A DNA stretch of 61,168 nucleotides from Pseudomonas mandelii (GTDB lineage: Bacteria > Pseudomonadota > Gammaproteobacteria > Pseudomonadales > Pseudomonadaceae): the NCBI RefSeq assembly GCF_006438925.1, contig NZ_RCZA01000018.1, positions 1-61,168 of the forward strand. The letters are read 5' to 3'. Positions 52,172-61,168 of this stretch are shown here, in pieces (the first letter of the stretch is position 1; every line of letters starts with the position of its first letter). The notes beneath the pieces were generated by a model. The model made no database searches. It saw only the letters and a list, made by a program, of their open reading frames with translations, and was not told where the DNA came from. Made by a program: the position numbers and the translations under genes.

Positions 52172-53296
52172 ATGCAAACCCGAACTTTGAAAAGATTGAT
52201 CGCACCGTCCCTGTTGAGCCTGGCCATGTTTGCCGGTGCGACTCAGGCCGCCGCGCCACTGCGCCCGCCACAGGGGTACTTCGCGCCGATTGAAAAAGTC
52301 AAAACCGGCGACAAGAGCGAAGGCTGCGACGCGATGCCGACGCCGTACACCGGCTCGCTGCAATTTCGCAGCAAATATGAAGGTTCCGACAAGGCCCGTT
52401 CGACCCTGAACGAGGCCTCGGAAAAAGCCTTCCGCGACACCACGGCCGACATCACCAAGATGGAACGCGGCACCAGCAAGCGTGTAATGCAGTTCATGCG
52501 TGACGGTCGTCCGGAACAACTCGAATGCACCCTGAACTGGTTGACCGCCTGGGCCAAGTCCGATGCGTTGATGTCCAAGGACTTCAACCACACCGGCAAG
52601 TCCATGCGCAAATGGGCGTTGGGCAGCATGGCGTCGGCGTACATCCGCCTGAAGTTCTCTGACTCCCATCCGTTGGCGAACCATCAGCAAGAGTCGCAAC
52701 TGATTGAGGCCTGGTTCAGCAAAATGGCCGATCAGGTAGTCAGCGATTGGGACAACCTTCCGCTCGACAAGACCAACAACCACTCGTACTGGGCCGCCTG
52801 GTCGGTGATGGCCACTTCGGTCGCCACCAATCGCCGCGATCTGTTCGATTGGTCCGTGAAGGAATACAAGGTCGGCGTCAATCAAATCGACGCCCAAGGC
52901 TTCCTGCCCAACGAACTCAAGCGCCAGCAACGCGCCCTCTCCTACCACAACTATGCCCTGCCGCCACTGGCGATGATCGCCAGTTTCGCTCAGGTCAACG
53001 GTGTGGACTTGCGTCAGGAAAACAACGGCGCGCTGAAACGCCTGGGTGATCGAGTGTTGGCCGGGGTTAAAGACCCGGACGAATTCGAGAAGAAGAACGG
53101 TAAGGAACAGGACATGACCGACCTGAAAGTCGACTCGAAATTCGCCTGGCTCGAACCGTTCTGCTCGCTCTACACCTGCTCGCCGGATGTGCTTGAGAAA
53201 AAACACGAGATGCAGCCGTTCAAGACTTTTCGATTGGGTGGTGATTTGACCAAGGTCTACGACCCGGCCAACGAAAAAGGCAAAAAAGGTTCGTGA
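52172..53296 (+). CDS. algL: Alginate lyase, family PL5
   Basis: This 374-aa periplasmic lyase has a signal peptide (LLSLAMFAGATQA) and the PL5 active-site residues: KTNNHSYW (Asn and His) and RQQRALSYHNYAL (Arg and Tyr). It clears stray polymer from the periplasm. The start is ATG 52172, 7 nt after algX. Confidence 0.95.
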   Translation: MQTRTLKRLIAPSLLSLAMFAGATQAAAPLRPPQGYFAPIEKVKTGDKSEGCDAMPTPYTGSLQFRSKYEGSDKARSTLNEASEKAFRDTTADITKMERGTSKRVMQFMRDGRPEQLECTLNWLTAWAKSDALMSKDFNHTGKSMRKWALGSMASAYIRLKFSDSHPLANHQQESQLIEAWFSKMADQVVSDWDNLPLDKTNNHSYWAAWSVMATSVATNRRDLFDWSVKEYKVGVNQIDAQGFLPNELKRQQRALSYHNYALPPLAMIASFAQVNGVDLRQENNGALKRLGDRVLAGVKDPDEFEKKNGKEQDMTDLKVDSKFAWLEPFCSLYTCSPDVLEKKHEMQPFKTFRLGGDLTKVYDPANEKGKKGS

Positions 53297-53304
53297 GTTG
53301 TGGT

Positions 53305-53490
53305 GGGGCTGAAAACCAGCCCCTCACCCTAACCCTCCCGGAGCGCCGTACCGCCCCGGAGGGGCGAGGGGACTGACCGAGGTGGCGGTTCGAACTTCGG
53401 CGACCTGCGATATCGAGCCGATCTCAAGTTCCGAAACGACTGAGATCAGGCTCCCTCTCCCCTCCGGGGAGAGGGCGGGGGGTGAGGGTC
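53305..53490. repeat. Palindromic repeats in the algL-algI gap
   Basis: A hairpin GGGGCTGAAAACCAGCCCC lies at 53305-53323. GCCCCTCACCCTAACCCTC-type sequence and CTCCCTCTCCCCTCCGGGGAG (near 53450-53470) follow; these are parts of a repeat family common in Pseudomonas intergenic DNA. The 308-bp gap is the largest inside the cluster, with no T-run terminator seen. Confidence 0.65.
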
Positions 53491-53604
53491 GGTCTTGCGA
53501 CCAGCCACAACCCTCAAGGAAACACCGTATTGCCCCCCGAATTCCGTGGGGGGTTTGGGGGGGCCGTTGGCCCTTGACTGTTGGTTAAACATGGAGAGAC
53601 CGGG

Positions 53605-55170
53605 ATGGTATTTTCATCCAACGTGTTCCTGTTTTTGTTCTTGCCGATCTTTCTCGGCATGTACTACTTAAGCGGAATACGCTATCGCAACCTGCTGCTG
53701 CTGATCGCCAGCTACGTGTTCTATGCCTGGTGGCGTGTGGACTTCCTTGCGCTGTTCGCAGCCGTCACCCTGTGGAACTACTGGATCGGCCTCAAAGTGG
53801 GTGCCGCAGGCGTTCGGACCAAACCGGCACAACGCTGGTTGCTCCTGGGCGTGGCCGTCGACCTGTGCATTCTCGGCTACTTCAAGTACGCCAACTTCGG
53901 CGTCGACAGCATCAACGCGATGATGACCTCCGTCGGTCTGTCGCCGTTCATACTGACCCACGTGCTGTTGCCGATCGGGATCTCGTTCTACATCTTCGAG
54001 TCCATCAGCTACATCATCGACGTCTACCGTGGTGATACCCCGGCGACCCGCAACCTGATCGACTTTGCCGCTTTCGTGGCGATCTTCCCGCACCTGATCG
54101 CCGGTCCGGTGTTGCGCTTCCGCGATCTCGCCGACCAGTTCAACAATCGCACCCACACCCTCGACAAGTTCTCCGAAGGTGCGACGCGATTCATGCAGGG
54201 TTTCATCAAGAAGGTCTTCATCGCCGACACCCTCGCGGTGGTGGCCGACCATTGCTTCGCCTTGCAGAACCCGACCACGGGCGATGCCTGGCTCGGCGCG
54301 CTGGCCTACACCGCGCAGCTGTATTTCGACTTCTCCGGTTACAGCGACATGGCAATCGGTCTGGGCTTGATGATGGGTTTCCGCTTCATGGAAAACTTCA
54401 AACAGCCGTACATCAGCCAGTCGATCACCGAGTTCTGGCGTCGCTGGCACATCAGCCTGTCCACCTGGTTGCGTGACTACCTGTACATCACGCTGGGCGG
54501 TAACCGTAAAGGTACGCTGATGACCTATCGCAACCTGTTCCTGACCATGTTGCTCGGTGGTCTGTGGCACGGCGCGAACATCACCTACATCGTCTGGGGT
54601 GCGTGGCACGGTATGTGGCTGGCGATCGAAAAAGCCCTCGGCCTGAACACCTCGCCGCGCAGCATCAACCCGATCCGCTGGGCACTGACCTTCCTGCTCG
54701 TGGTCATGGGCTGGGTAATCTTCCGCTCGGAAAACCTGCACGTCGCCGGTCGTATGTACGGCGCGATGTTCAGCTTCGGCGAATGGTCACTGTCGGAACT
54801 CAACGCGGCCAGTCTCACCGGTCTGCAAGTGGCGACTCTGGTAGTGGCTTACATGACCCTGGCGTTCTTCGGCATCCGTGACTTCTACACCAACCTGCCG
54901 CCTGAGAAGACCAAGCCTGTTGTGAACGTCGAGGCCGATGGCCCGGCCACCGCGACGCCTGGAATGATCAAAGCCGTACCGGGCGACAACCCGGGCAGCA
55001 TCCACGAGCCTGGCTACACCGTCGGCGTTGAAGCGACTGTGCAACCGGCCTACTGGACGGCGGACTGGTCTCGTTACGTGATGCGCACGCTGGTACTGGT
55101 GCTGTTCATCGCCTCGATTTTCAAACTCTCGGCGCAAAGCTTCTCGCCGTTCCTTTACTTCCAGTTCTGA
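53605..55170 (+). CDS. algI: Alginate O-acetylation membrane protein (MBOAT)
   Basis: This 521-aa MBOAT-family membrane protein begins MVFSSNVFLFLFLPIFLG. It has LIAGPVLRFRDLADQF, ITEFWRRWHISLSTWLRDY and the catalytic-histidine region GGLWHGANITYIVWGAWHG. It passes acetyl groups across the inner membrane to AlgJ/AlgX. ATG 53605 has GGAGAGACC before it. It lies after the large repeat gap. Confidence 0.96.
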   Translation: MVFSSNVFLFLFLPIFLGMYYLSGIRYRNLLLLIASYVFYAWWRVDFLALFAAVTLWNYWIGLKVGAAGVRTKPAQRWLLLGVAVDLCILGYFKYANFGVDSINAMMTSVGLSPFILTHVLLPIGISFYIFESISYIIDVYRGDTPATRNLIDFAAFVAIFPHLIAGPVLRFRDLADQFNNRTHTLDKFSEGATRFMQGFIKKVFIADTLAVVADHCFALQNPTTGDAWLGALAYTAQLYFDFSGYSDMAIGLGLMMGFRFMENFKQPYISQSITEFWRRWHISLSTWLRDYLYITLGGNRKGTLMTYRNLFLTMLLGGLWHGANITYIVWGAWHGMWLAIEKALGLNTSPRSINPIRWALTFLLVVMGWVIFRSENLHVAGRMYGAMFSFGEWSLSELNAASLTGLQVATLVVAYMTLAFFGIRDFYTNLPPEKTKPVVNVEADGPATATPGMIKAVPGDNPGSIHEPGYTVGVEATVQPAYWTADWSRYVMRTLVLVLFIASIFKLSAQSFSPFLYFQF

Positions 55171-55181
55171 GGGATCTGACT

Positions 55182-56357
55182 ATGACCCGCTCATTACGCA
55201 TCCTCTACATCAGCCTGTTCATGGTGACGCTGTTGGTCCTGGGCCTGTGGTCCACGCGCAGTTTCCTGGGCTTCAGCACCTCTGCCGAAACGACGGTACT
55301 CAACGGCCGCTGGACCAAAGCCGTGGAGACGCACTACGACGACGAGTTTCCGATCAAGCGCCTGGGCACCAACCTTTGGGCTGCGCTGGATTTCAAACTG
55401 TTCAACGAAGGTCGTCCGGGCGTCGTGCTCGGCCGCGATCAGTGGTTGTACAGCGATGAGGAATTCAACCCGATCGTCAACGAAGAGCTGAACCTGCAAG
55501 GCAACTACGCGCTGGTTGAAGGCGTGCGCCAGGAACTGAAGGCGAAAGGCGTGAAACTGGTCATGGCGATCGTGCCGGCCAAGACTCGCCTGTACCCGGA
55601 ACACCTGGGTGAAGTGAAGCCTTCGAGCATCCACGCCAACCTCTATGAAGACTTCCACGCTCATGTGGCGGCCAACAAGATCCTCGCTCCCGACCTGTTC
55701 GGCCCGATGCTGAAGGCCAAGCTGGATGGTCAGCAAGTGTTCCTGCGCACCGACACTCACTGGACCCCGGAAGGCGCGCAAATCGCTGCTGAAACCCTGG
55801 CCAAAACCATCGCCGAAAAAACCCCGCTGAGCGGCGAGCCGCAACACTTCATCACTGAACCTGCGGAGAAGGTAACTCACAAGGGCGACCTGCGGTTGTT
55901 CCTGCCGCTGGACCCGCTGTTCGAAAACCTGATGCCTAAGCCTGAGCCGTTACAGAAGCGCAACACCGTCGCGGCGCAAGACCAGCCTGCCGGTGATGAC
56001 GCCCTGTTCGCCAACGCTGAAGTGCCGGTGGCCCTGATCGGCACCAGCTACAGCGCCAACCCCAACTGGAACTTCGTCGGTGCGCTGAAACAAGCGCTGA
56101 ACAGCGACGTGGTCAATTACGCCGAAGACGGCCATGGCCCGATTCTGCCGATGCTCAGCTATCTGAAAAGTGATGCTTTCAAGAACAGCCCGCCACAGGT
56201 GCTGATCTGGGAGTTTCCTGAACGTTATCTGCCTGTGAACAACGAAATCGGTGACGCCGACCCGCAGTGGGTCGCAGAGCTCAAAGAAGCCGGCGCTCGC
56301 CAACAAAACGTAGCAGCAAACACTAAATCCGAGACGCCCGACCGGGCGCAAAACTGA
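55182..56357 (+). CDS. algJ: Alginate O-acetyltransferase AlgJ (SGNH-like)
   Basis: This 391-aa protein has one N-terminal membrane anchor (LFMVTLLVLGLW), then an AlgX-like SGNH fold with the Asp-His pair RTDTHWTPEGAQ and the Ser in GTSYSANPNWNF. It has acetylesterase activity in vitro and hands acetyl groups on in the AlgI/J/F/X path. It lies 11 nt after algI. Confidence 0.95.
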   Translation: MTRSLRILYISLFMVTLLVLGLWSTRSFLGFSTSAETTVLNGRWTKAVETHYDDEFPIKRLGTNLWAALDFKLFNEGRPGVVLGRDQWLYSDEEFNPIVNEELNLQGNYALVEGVRQELKAKGVKLVMAIVPAKTRLYPEHLGEVKPSSIHANLYEDFHAHVAANKILAPDLFGPMLKAKLDGQQVFLRTDTHWTPEGAQIAAETLAKTIAEKTPLSGEPQHFITEPAEKVTHKGDLRLFLPLDPLFENLMPKPEPLQKRNTVAAQDQPAGDDALFANAEVPVALIGTSYSANPNWNFVGALKQALNSDVVNYAEDGHGPILPMLSYLKSDAFKNSPPQVLIWEFPERYLPVNNEIGDADPQWVAELKEAGARQQNVAANTKSETPDRAQN

Positions 56358-56374
56358 AAGAGAGAGGTACTACC

Positions 56375-57028
56375 ATGACTTTCACTACTACTCCTCGCCG
56401 TCTCGCCAAGACCTTCGCACTCGTTGCTGGCATGAGCGTATTGTCGATGTCCGCCTTCGCTGGCGACGCCGCACTCTACGGCCCGACTGCACCGAAAGGT
56501 TCGAGCTTTGTACGTGTCTACAACGCCGGTAACGCTGAAGTCAGCGCCACCGTCGGCACCACCAACCTGGCCGAAGTCGCGCCGCTGTCGAGCACTGACT
56601 TCAGCTTCATGCCGGGCGGCGACTACAGCGCCAAGGTCGGTAGCCAGTCCCTGCCGGTGAAACTGGCCGGTGATCACTATTACACCCTGGTCAACAACGC
56701 CAGCGGCGCACCACAACTGATCGAAGAGCCGCCGTTCAAGAACAAGCAGAAATCCCTGGTCCGCGTGCAGAACCTCAGCGACAAGGCCCTGACCCTGAAA
56801 ACCGCTGACGGCAAGACCGAAGTGGTCCCGACCGTGGCCGCCAAGGGCCGTGGCGAACGTGAAATCAACCCGGTCAAAGTCAGCCTGGCGCTATACGATG
56901 GCGACAAGAAAGTCGGCGACGTAAAACCGGTTGCCCTGGAACGCGGTGAAGCCGCCGTGCTGTATGTGACCGGCACCGGCAGCAGCCTGGCGCCAGTCTG
57001 GGTAAAACGCCCGGTTTCGACGCGCTAA
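56375..57028 (+). CDS. algF: Alginate O-acetylation protein AlgF
   Basis: This 217-aa periplasmic protein has a signal peptide (LVAGMSVLSMSAFAGD) and two beta-sandwich-like domains. It is required for acetylation as a partner of AlgJ and AlgX, with no enzyme motif of its own. AGAGAGG precedes the ATG. Confidence 0.94.
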   Translation: MTFTTTPRRLAKTFALVAGMSVLSMSAFAGDAALYGPTAPKGSSFVRVYNAGNAEVSATVGTTNLAEVAPLSSTDFSFMPGGDYSAKVGSQSLPVKLAGDHYYTLVNNASGAPQLIEEPPFKNKQKSLVRVQNLSDKALTLKTADGKTEVVPTVAAKGRGEREINPVKVSLALYDGDKKVGDVKPVALERGEAAVLYVTGTGSSLAPVWVKRPVSTR

Positions 57029-57133
57029 TCATTTTGTCGGTAGCCCACGGGCTACCCGGACACGGAATAAGAACAAGAGTGAAACGACAGAACGCAGTAG
57101 CTCTGACCCATACGATTTTCAAGGAGTAACAAC

Positions 57134-58585
57134 ATGATTCCGGTGATCTTGTCAGGTGGTAGTGGCTCACGTCTTTGGCCGCTTTCGCGTAAGCAATTCC
57201 CCAAGCAATTCCTCGCCCTGACCGGCGAACAAACACTGTTCCAGCAAACCCTGGAACGCCTGGTGTTCGAAGGTATGGACACCCCCATCGTGGTCTGCAA
57301 CAAGGAACACCGTTTCATCGTCAACGAGCAACTGGCCGCCCGTAAACTGGACGTGCAGCGCATCCTGATGGAACCGTTCGGCCGCAACACCGCGCCAGCC
57401 GTGGCCTTGACCGCACTGATGCTGGTCAACGAAGGTCGCGACGAATTGATGCTGGTGCTGCCAGCCGACCACGTGCTGGAAGATCAGAAAGCCCTGCAAC
57501 GCGCGCTGGCCCTGGCCACGGTCGCTGCAGAAAACGGCGAAATGGTGCTGTTCGGCGTACCGGCCACCAAACCGGAAACCGGCTACGGCTACATCAAGTC
57601 GGCCAATGATTCGCTGCTGCCCGAAGGCGTCAGCCGCGTCTCGCACTTCGTCGAAAAACCGGACGTGAAACGCGCCACCGAGTTCGTCGAGTCCGGCGGT
57701 TATTTCTGGAACAGCGGCATGTTCCTGTTCCGCGCCAGCCGTTTCCTCGAAGAGCTGAAAAAACACGATCCGGACATCTACGACACCTGCGTGCTGACCC
57801 TGGAACGCAGCGAGCAGGATGCCGACACGGTCGACATCGACTCCGCCACCTTCGCTTGCTGCCCGGACAATTCCATCGACTACTCGGTGATGGAAAAAAC
57901 CCAGCGCGCCTGCGTTGTACCGCTGACCGCGGGCTGGAGCGATGTCGGCTGCTGGGCGTCGTTGTGGGAAGTGAATGAAAAAGACGCCAACGGCAACGTC
58001 ACCAAAGGCGATGTGGTCATTCAGGACAGCAAAAACTGCATGATCCACGGCAACGGCAAACTGGTGTCGGTGATCGGCCTGGAAAACATCGTGGTCGTCG
58101 AAACCAAGGACGCCATGATGATCGCCCACAAGGACAAGGTCCAAGGCGTGAAACAGATGGTCAACACCCTCAACGAGCAGGGCCGCAGCGAAACCCAGAC
58201 CCACTGCGAAGTCTATCGTCCGTGGGGTTCCTACGACTCGGTGGACATGGGCGGCCGCTTCCAGGTCAAGCGCATCTCGGTCAAACCGGGCGCGTGCCTG
58301 TCGTTGCAGATGCACCACCACCGCGCCGAACACTGGATCGTGGTCAGCGGCACTGCTGAAGTGACCTGCGACGAAAACGTGTTCCTGCTGACTGAAAACC
58401 AGTCGACCTACATCCCGATCGCCTCGGTCCACCGCTTGCGCAATCCGGGCAAGATCTCGCTGGAAATCATCGAAGTGCAATCGGGCAGCTATCTGGGCGA
58501 AGACGATATCGAGCGGTTTGAAGATATCTACGGTCGTTCCACCCCGATCGAACGCGGCGTGTCGGTGAAAACCATCGCGCAGTGA
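57134..58585 (+). CDS. algA: Bifunctional mannose-6-phosphate isomerase / GDP-mannose pyrophosphorylase
   Basis: This 483-aa enzyme has the N-terminal nucleotidyltransferase signature (GGSGSRLWPLSRKQFPKQF), then FVEKPD and a C-terminal cupin isomerase domain (LQMHHHRAEHW metal-binding). It makes mannose-6-P from fructose-6-P and GDP-mannose from mannose-1-P, so it starts and completes the precursor path. AAGGAG precedes ATG 57134. It is the last gene of the cluster, with a terminator behind it. Confidence 0.97.
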   Translation: MIPVILSGGSGSRLWPLSRKQFPKQFLALTGEQTLFQQTLERLVFEGMDTPIVVCNKEHRFIVNEQLAARKLDVQRILMEPFGRNTAPAVALTALMLVNEGRDELMLVLPADHVLEDQKALQRALALATVAAENGEMVLFGVPATKPETGYGYIKSANDSLLPEGVSRVSHFVEKPDVKRATEFVESGGYFWNSGMFLFRASRFLEELKKHDPDIYDTCVLTLERSEQDADTVDIDSATFACCPDNSIDYSVMEKTQRACVVPLTAGWSDVGCWASLWEVNEKDANGNVTKGDVVIQDSKNCMIHGNGKLVSVIGLENIVVVETKDAMMIAHKDKVQGVKQMVNTLNEQGRSETQTHCEVYRPWGSYDSVDMGGRFQVKRISVKPGACLSLQMHHHRAEHWIVVSGTAEVTCDENVFLLTENQSTYIPIASVHRLRNPGKISLEIIEVQSGSYLGEDDIERFEDIYGRSTPIERGVSVKTIAQ

Positions 58586-58602
58586 TTGATCTGTAACACA
58601 AG

Positions 58603-58662
58603 AAGCCCCCGTCCGACCCGCTGCGTTTCCCTATCCGCAGCGGGTTGGGTGGGGGCTTTTTT
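58603..58662. terminator. Terminator between algA and the TccC-like gene
   Basis: AAGCCCCC near 58603 pairs with GGGGGCTT near 58651, enclosing the inner arms ACCCGCTGCG and CGCAGCGGGT. A run of six T follows on the plus strand. It ends algA and, in reverse, borders the stop of the convergent toxin gene. Confidence 0.85.
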
Positions 58663-58663
58663 A

Positions 58664-61168
58664 TCACGTCAATTTGGCGCCAGATCTCGAGGCAATGGCC
58701 GCTGATCGTGGGTTGACCGCTTGAGTAGTGATTTTTACCACCTTACTGGTCTTGTTTATCCTGTTCAAAGACTTGAGTGTCAGAAAGTTGCCCACGCCTC
58801 GTACATTAGAGATGTTTTTCGATATCAGCTCGGCGTTTATGGCCTCTTTCAGTTCGTCTGGCTTCAGCTGGGAGGCGGGGTTGGCCACCAAAATATCCAC
58901 GTTCGCCTCAACATCATTATCATTACTGGCCCCCCCCTTAAGCGTAGTGGTGGAAATCGCGGCGATTGCGTAAATTTGCCTGGTTCCGGCAGATTTCAGC
59001 TTGTCCTCTTTTTTCAGAATCGCAAAGAACCTGTCCTCGTATATTGTTGTTGGCTCGGCACTTCCTGAATCCGGCTCGATAATCCAGGGATTCTGAAACC
59101 TCTCCTCCACCAACTCCGCCATCCAAGATGAGAGTGATTCTCCTAATTCAAGATTCTTCTGGGCCTCGCCCGATCTGGCCGGAAACATCCTTAAGGCTTG
59201 CCTGTACACACTTTTGTAATCCAGCAAGCTGCGTTTCAACTCATCTTTGCCAAAGGCGTACTTGGTGTCCACGCCCGCTTCCACCGCTTTGAATTTGGAG
59301 CTGGTTTTAAACGCCTTGGTTTTATCGTCAAATACCGCGACTTTTGCGACCATTGCCTTGGCCTTCAATCCCATCCGCTGAAGCGTGCCGAGGTTGATTT
59401 CGTAGCTCCCTACTTCATCACGTTGCAGGCCGGATGAATCAATAAACGTCATTGGGTTGTTCAGCACCATCGAGAACAGATTCAATCCATCCAAATCCCC
59501 CGCCGGATCGGGATTGAGCCAGCGCTGCAACCACGGTATGTAGTACCGATATCCATAGTAATAAAGCCCCGTCGCATCCCGCTCTTTACCCGAATAGCGA
59601 ACGGTTTTGTAATCCCCATCGGTGTCATTCGGGCCGGCAGACCAGGCGCTTTCACCAAAGGGGTAATAAGTTTCCTGACTGATGACTCGCGCATCGTCGG
59701 TGAGCTCCAGGGTGCAGGAGTTCAGATGATCAACCAGGTTGTAACGGTACTGATCGTTGGTCACACCGGGCGGCGGATCGGTTTCCCAATGCAGCACCCG
59801 AACACTGTTGAGCCCGGCCTGCGCGGTGATGACCTCTAGCACCTTTCCGGTGCCGCTGTCGGTGTGAATTTCCCCCCCCGGTAAATAACGTACTTCGGCC
59901 ACCACGGTTCGGGCATTGGTGTTCAGTGAGCGGATTTTGCGCACGCGCTGGCCACCGCCATCGTAGACATAGGCCTCCCGGTCATTGCGCCCGGAAGCGC
60001 GCTCCACCGGACTGACCGATTCCAACTGGTTACGCAGGCCCCACGTCAAAAACCGTCCCTGATCCAGCTCCAGAAAATTGCCCTTGGCATCGAACGCAGC
60101 GGCGATTGCTTCTTCGGTGGGCGGTACGCTGTTGCGCCAGGGCAGGCAGCGGTTGCTGTATCGCGCCGCCTTCAGTTCACGCCCCGGACTTTGCGCTCCG
60201 ACGTGCGTTAGCTTCAGCAGGTTGCCAGCCTCGTCATAGCTATAGGTCTGGTGATAGTTGCTGACCGCCGCCGGATCGGCCCGCCCCACGGATTCCGGTC
60301 CCTGGTTAGGGCCGCCCGCCTCCCAGCCAAAGGCCTCGATCAATTGGTAAAGGCTGTCGTAGATAAAGCGACTGACCGGATCGATACGCTGGTTGGCGAA
60401 ATAACGCACCGGCAGGGCCTTGTCCTCGATGCTGAGAACGTTGCCCATTCGGTCATAGTCATAGATCAGATGCTGCAACAACCGAGCACTCCCGTCCTGT
60501 GCCCGGCGCTCCATCAACACACCGTCTTCAGCGCGGTAAAGGAGGGTTGTTTCTACATCGTTACCCGCCACTTCCCGTTCAACCTTTCCCTCGGCGCTGT
60601 ACTGGATATCGCTGACCAGCGTTTGCCAGGTGGTCAGCCCCTGAAGTTGCAGACGCGTCTCACGCAAGCGACCGTCAAGGGTCAGGCTGAAGGTCTGGCG
60701 GTTCTCCTTGGCATCGACCTGTTCCAGCACATCATTCAGCGGACCGAAGCTCCACGTCGAAGCGGCGCCCTCCCCCGGCTCAAGCAGGCGCTGACGATCG
60801 GGTTCCAACTCCGGCCAGTCAGGTGCAACAGGGGCCAGGGTGAAGTGACGGACTTGCTTCACGCATTGGTCGGTGATTGAAAACGCCTCGAACAGCACCG
60901 TCCCGGCAGGGTCGTCATGACGGATCAACTGCCCGCATTGATTCCGGACGCCATGATCGGGACCGCCATAGGCCATGCGTTCAACCGCCCTTCGCGGTTC
61001 AGCCACGCCCTGTTCGAACACCACCACGGGACGAAGCAAATCGTCGTACTCGACCTTGCGTCCGGTGCCTCGACTGTCCCACCCCAGCAAAACCTCATTG
61101 CCCAGACCTGGCAGGGTGAGCTGCCAACCGGCATCGACGCTGTCAGTGAACAGCGCGTTACCCGACAG
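58664..61168 (-). CDS. Rhs/TccC-like toxin protein, C-terminal part (5' end outside window)
   Basis: The frame is open to the right edge, so only the C-terminal 834 residues are seen. It has RHS/YD repeats (YDYDRMGNVLSIEDK, YSYDEAGNLLKLTH) and the Rhs core that ends the cage: YSGKERDATGLYYYGYRYY, then RWLNPDPAGDLDGLNLFSMV. NQCGQLIRHDDPAGT resembles TccC, the C component of Tc insecticidal toxins. After the core, a domain of about 240 residues begins (SSGLQRDEVG...). It is more AT-rich and of no family I know. No small gene that could be an immunity gene lies behind it. Confidence 0.85.
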   Translation of the reverse strand: MSGNALFTDSVDAGWQLTLPGLGNEVLLGWDSRGTGRKVEYDDLLRPVVVFEQGVAEPRRAVERMAYGGPDHGVRNQCGQLIRHDDPAGTVLFEAFSITDQCVKQVRHFTLAPVAPDWPELEPDRQRLLEPGEGAASTWSFGPLNDVLEQVDAKENRQTFSLTLDGRLRETRLQLQGLTTWQTLVSDIQYSAEGKVEREVAGNDVETTLLYRAEDGVLMERRAQDGSARLLQHLIYDYDRMGNVLSIEDKALPVRYFANQRIDPVSRFIYDSLYQLIEAFGWEAGGPNQGPESVGRADPAAVSNYHQTYSYDEAGNLLKLTHVGAQSPGRELKAARYSNRCLPWRNSVPPTEEAIAAAFDAKGNFLELDQGRFLTWGLRNQLESVSPVERASGRNDREAYVYDGGGQRVRKIRSLNTNARTVVAEVRYLPGGEIHTDSGTGKVLEVITAQAGLNSVRVLHWETDPPPGVTNDQYRYNLVDHLNSCTLELTDDARVISQETYYPFGESAWSAGPNDTDGDYKTVRYSGKERDATGLYYYGYRYYIPWLQRWLNPDPAGDLDGLNLFSMVLNNPMTFIDSSGLQRDEVGSYEINLGTLQRMGLKAKAMVAKVAVFDDKTKAFKTSSKFKAVEAGVDTKYAFGKDELKRSLLDYKSVYRQALRMFPARSGEAQKNLELGESLSSWMAELVEERFQNPWIIEPDSGSAEPTTIYEDRFFAILKKEDKLKSAGTRQIYAIAAISTTTLKGGASNDNDVEANVDILVANPASQLKPDELKEAINAELISKNISNVRGVGNFLTLKSLNRINKTSKVVKITTQAVNPRSAAIASRSGAKLT

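Noticed and set aside
1..61168. CRISPR arrays or complete tRNA/rRNA genes
   Set aside because: Repeats are palindromic REPs without regular spacing; only a 15-bp tRNA end is seen.

Overview
The window comes from a Pseudomonas chromosome, most likely the P. fluorescens group. The evidence is a complete alginate cluster in the usual gene order, a cyoABCDE cytochrome bo3 operon, GC-rich codon use, and many REP-type palindromes of the families found in fluorescent pseudomonads. No rRNA, complete tRNA, CRISPR array or transposase is visible.

Region 1-4636 looks like the end of a genomic island. It holds small unknown genes, a DUF2971 gene, a phage/contractile-tail baseplate-like gene broken by an in-frame stop, and an uncharacterised 302-aa protein. 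It ends in a 15-bp fragment matching a tRNA 3' end (probably tRNA-Leu) with a terminator behind it. Region 4700-6700 is also accessory-like: a small unknown gene, a decayed Abi-family gene, a DUF3077 gene behind a strongly structured leader with nested small ORFs, and a REP array.

From 7079 the content is mostly core metabolism and stress. fdsGBAD encodes a soluble NAD-dependent formate dehydrogenase. It is followed by a PhoD-like phosphatase, a P-loop kinase-like protein, a frameshifted VOC gene and a yefM-yoeB toxin-antitoxin pair. Next come an acetylornithine-type aminotransferase with a divergent LysR regulator, a PAS-GGDEF diguanylate cyclase and two GNAT genes. msrB-dipZ-msrA (20513-23588) forms a self-contained periplasmic methionine-sulfoxide repair operon, divergent from an OmpR/EnvZ-type two-component system (23740-25970). 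Two unknown genes and a RidA-like gene lead to cyoABCDE, dsbB, an amino-acid-binding protein, moaCDE, a PIN-PhoH ATPase, a degenerate polysaccharide-deacetylase-like protein and yaaA.

The right third (41974-58585) is the twelve-gene alginate cluster algD-8-44-K-E-G-X-L-I-J-F-A. It makes GDP-mannuronate (AlgA, AlgD), polymerises it under c-di-GMP control (Alg8, Alg44), then epimerises, acetylates, trims and exports it (AlgG, AlgI/J/F/X, AlgL, AlgK/AlgE). Palindromic repeats sit in the algD-alg8 and algL-algI gaps. Convergent to algA, and running off the right edge, is an Rhs/TccC-like toxin gene with an unrecognised C-terminal domain.
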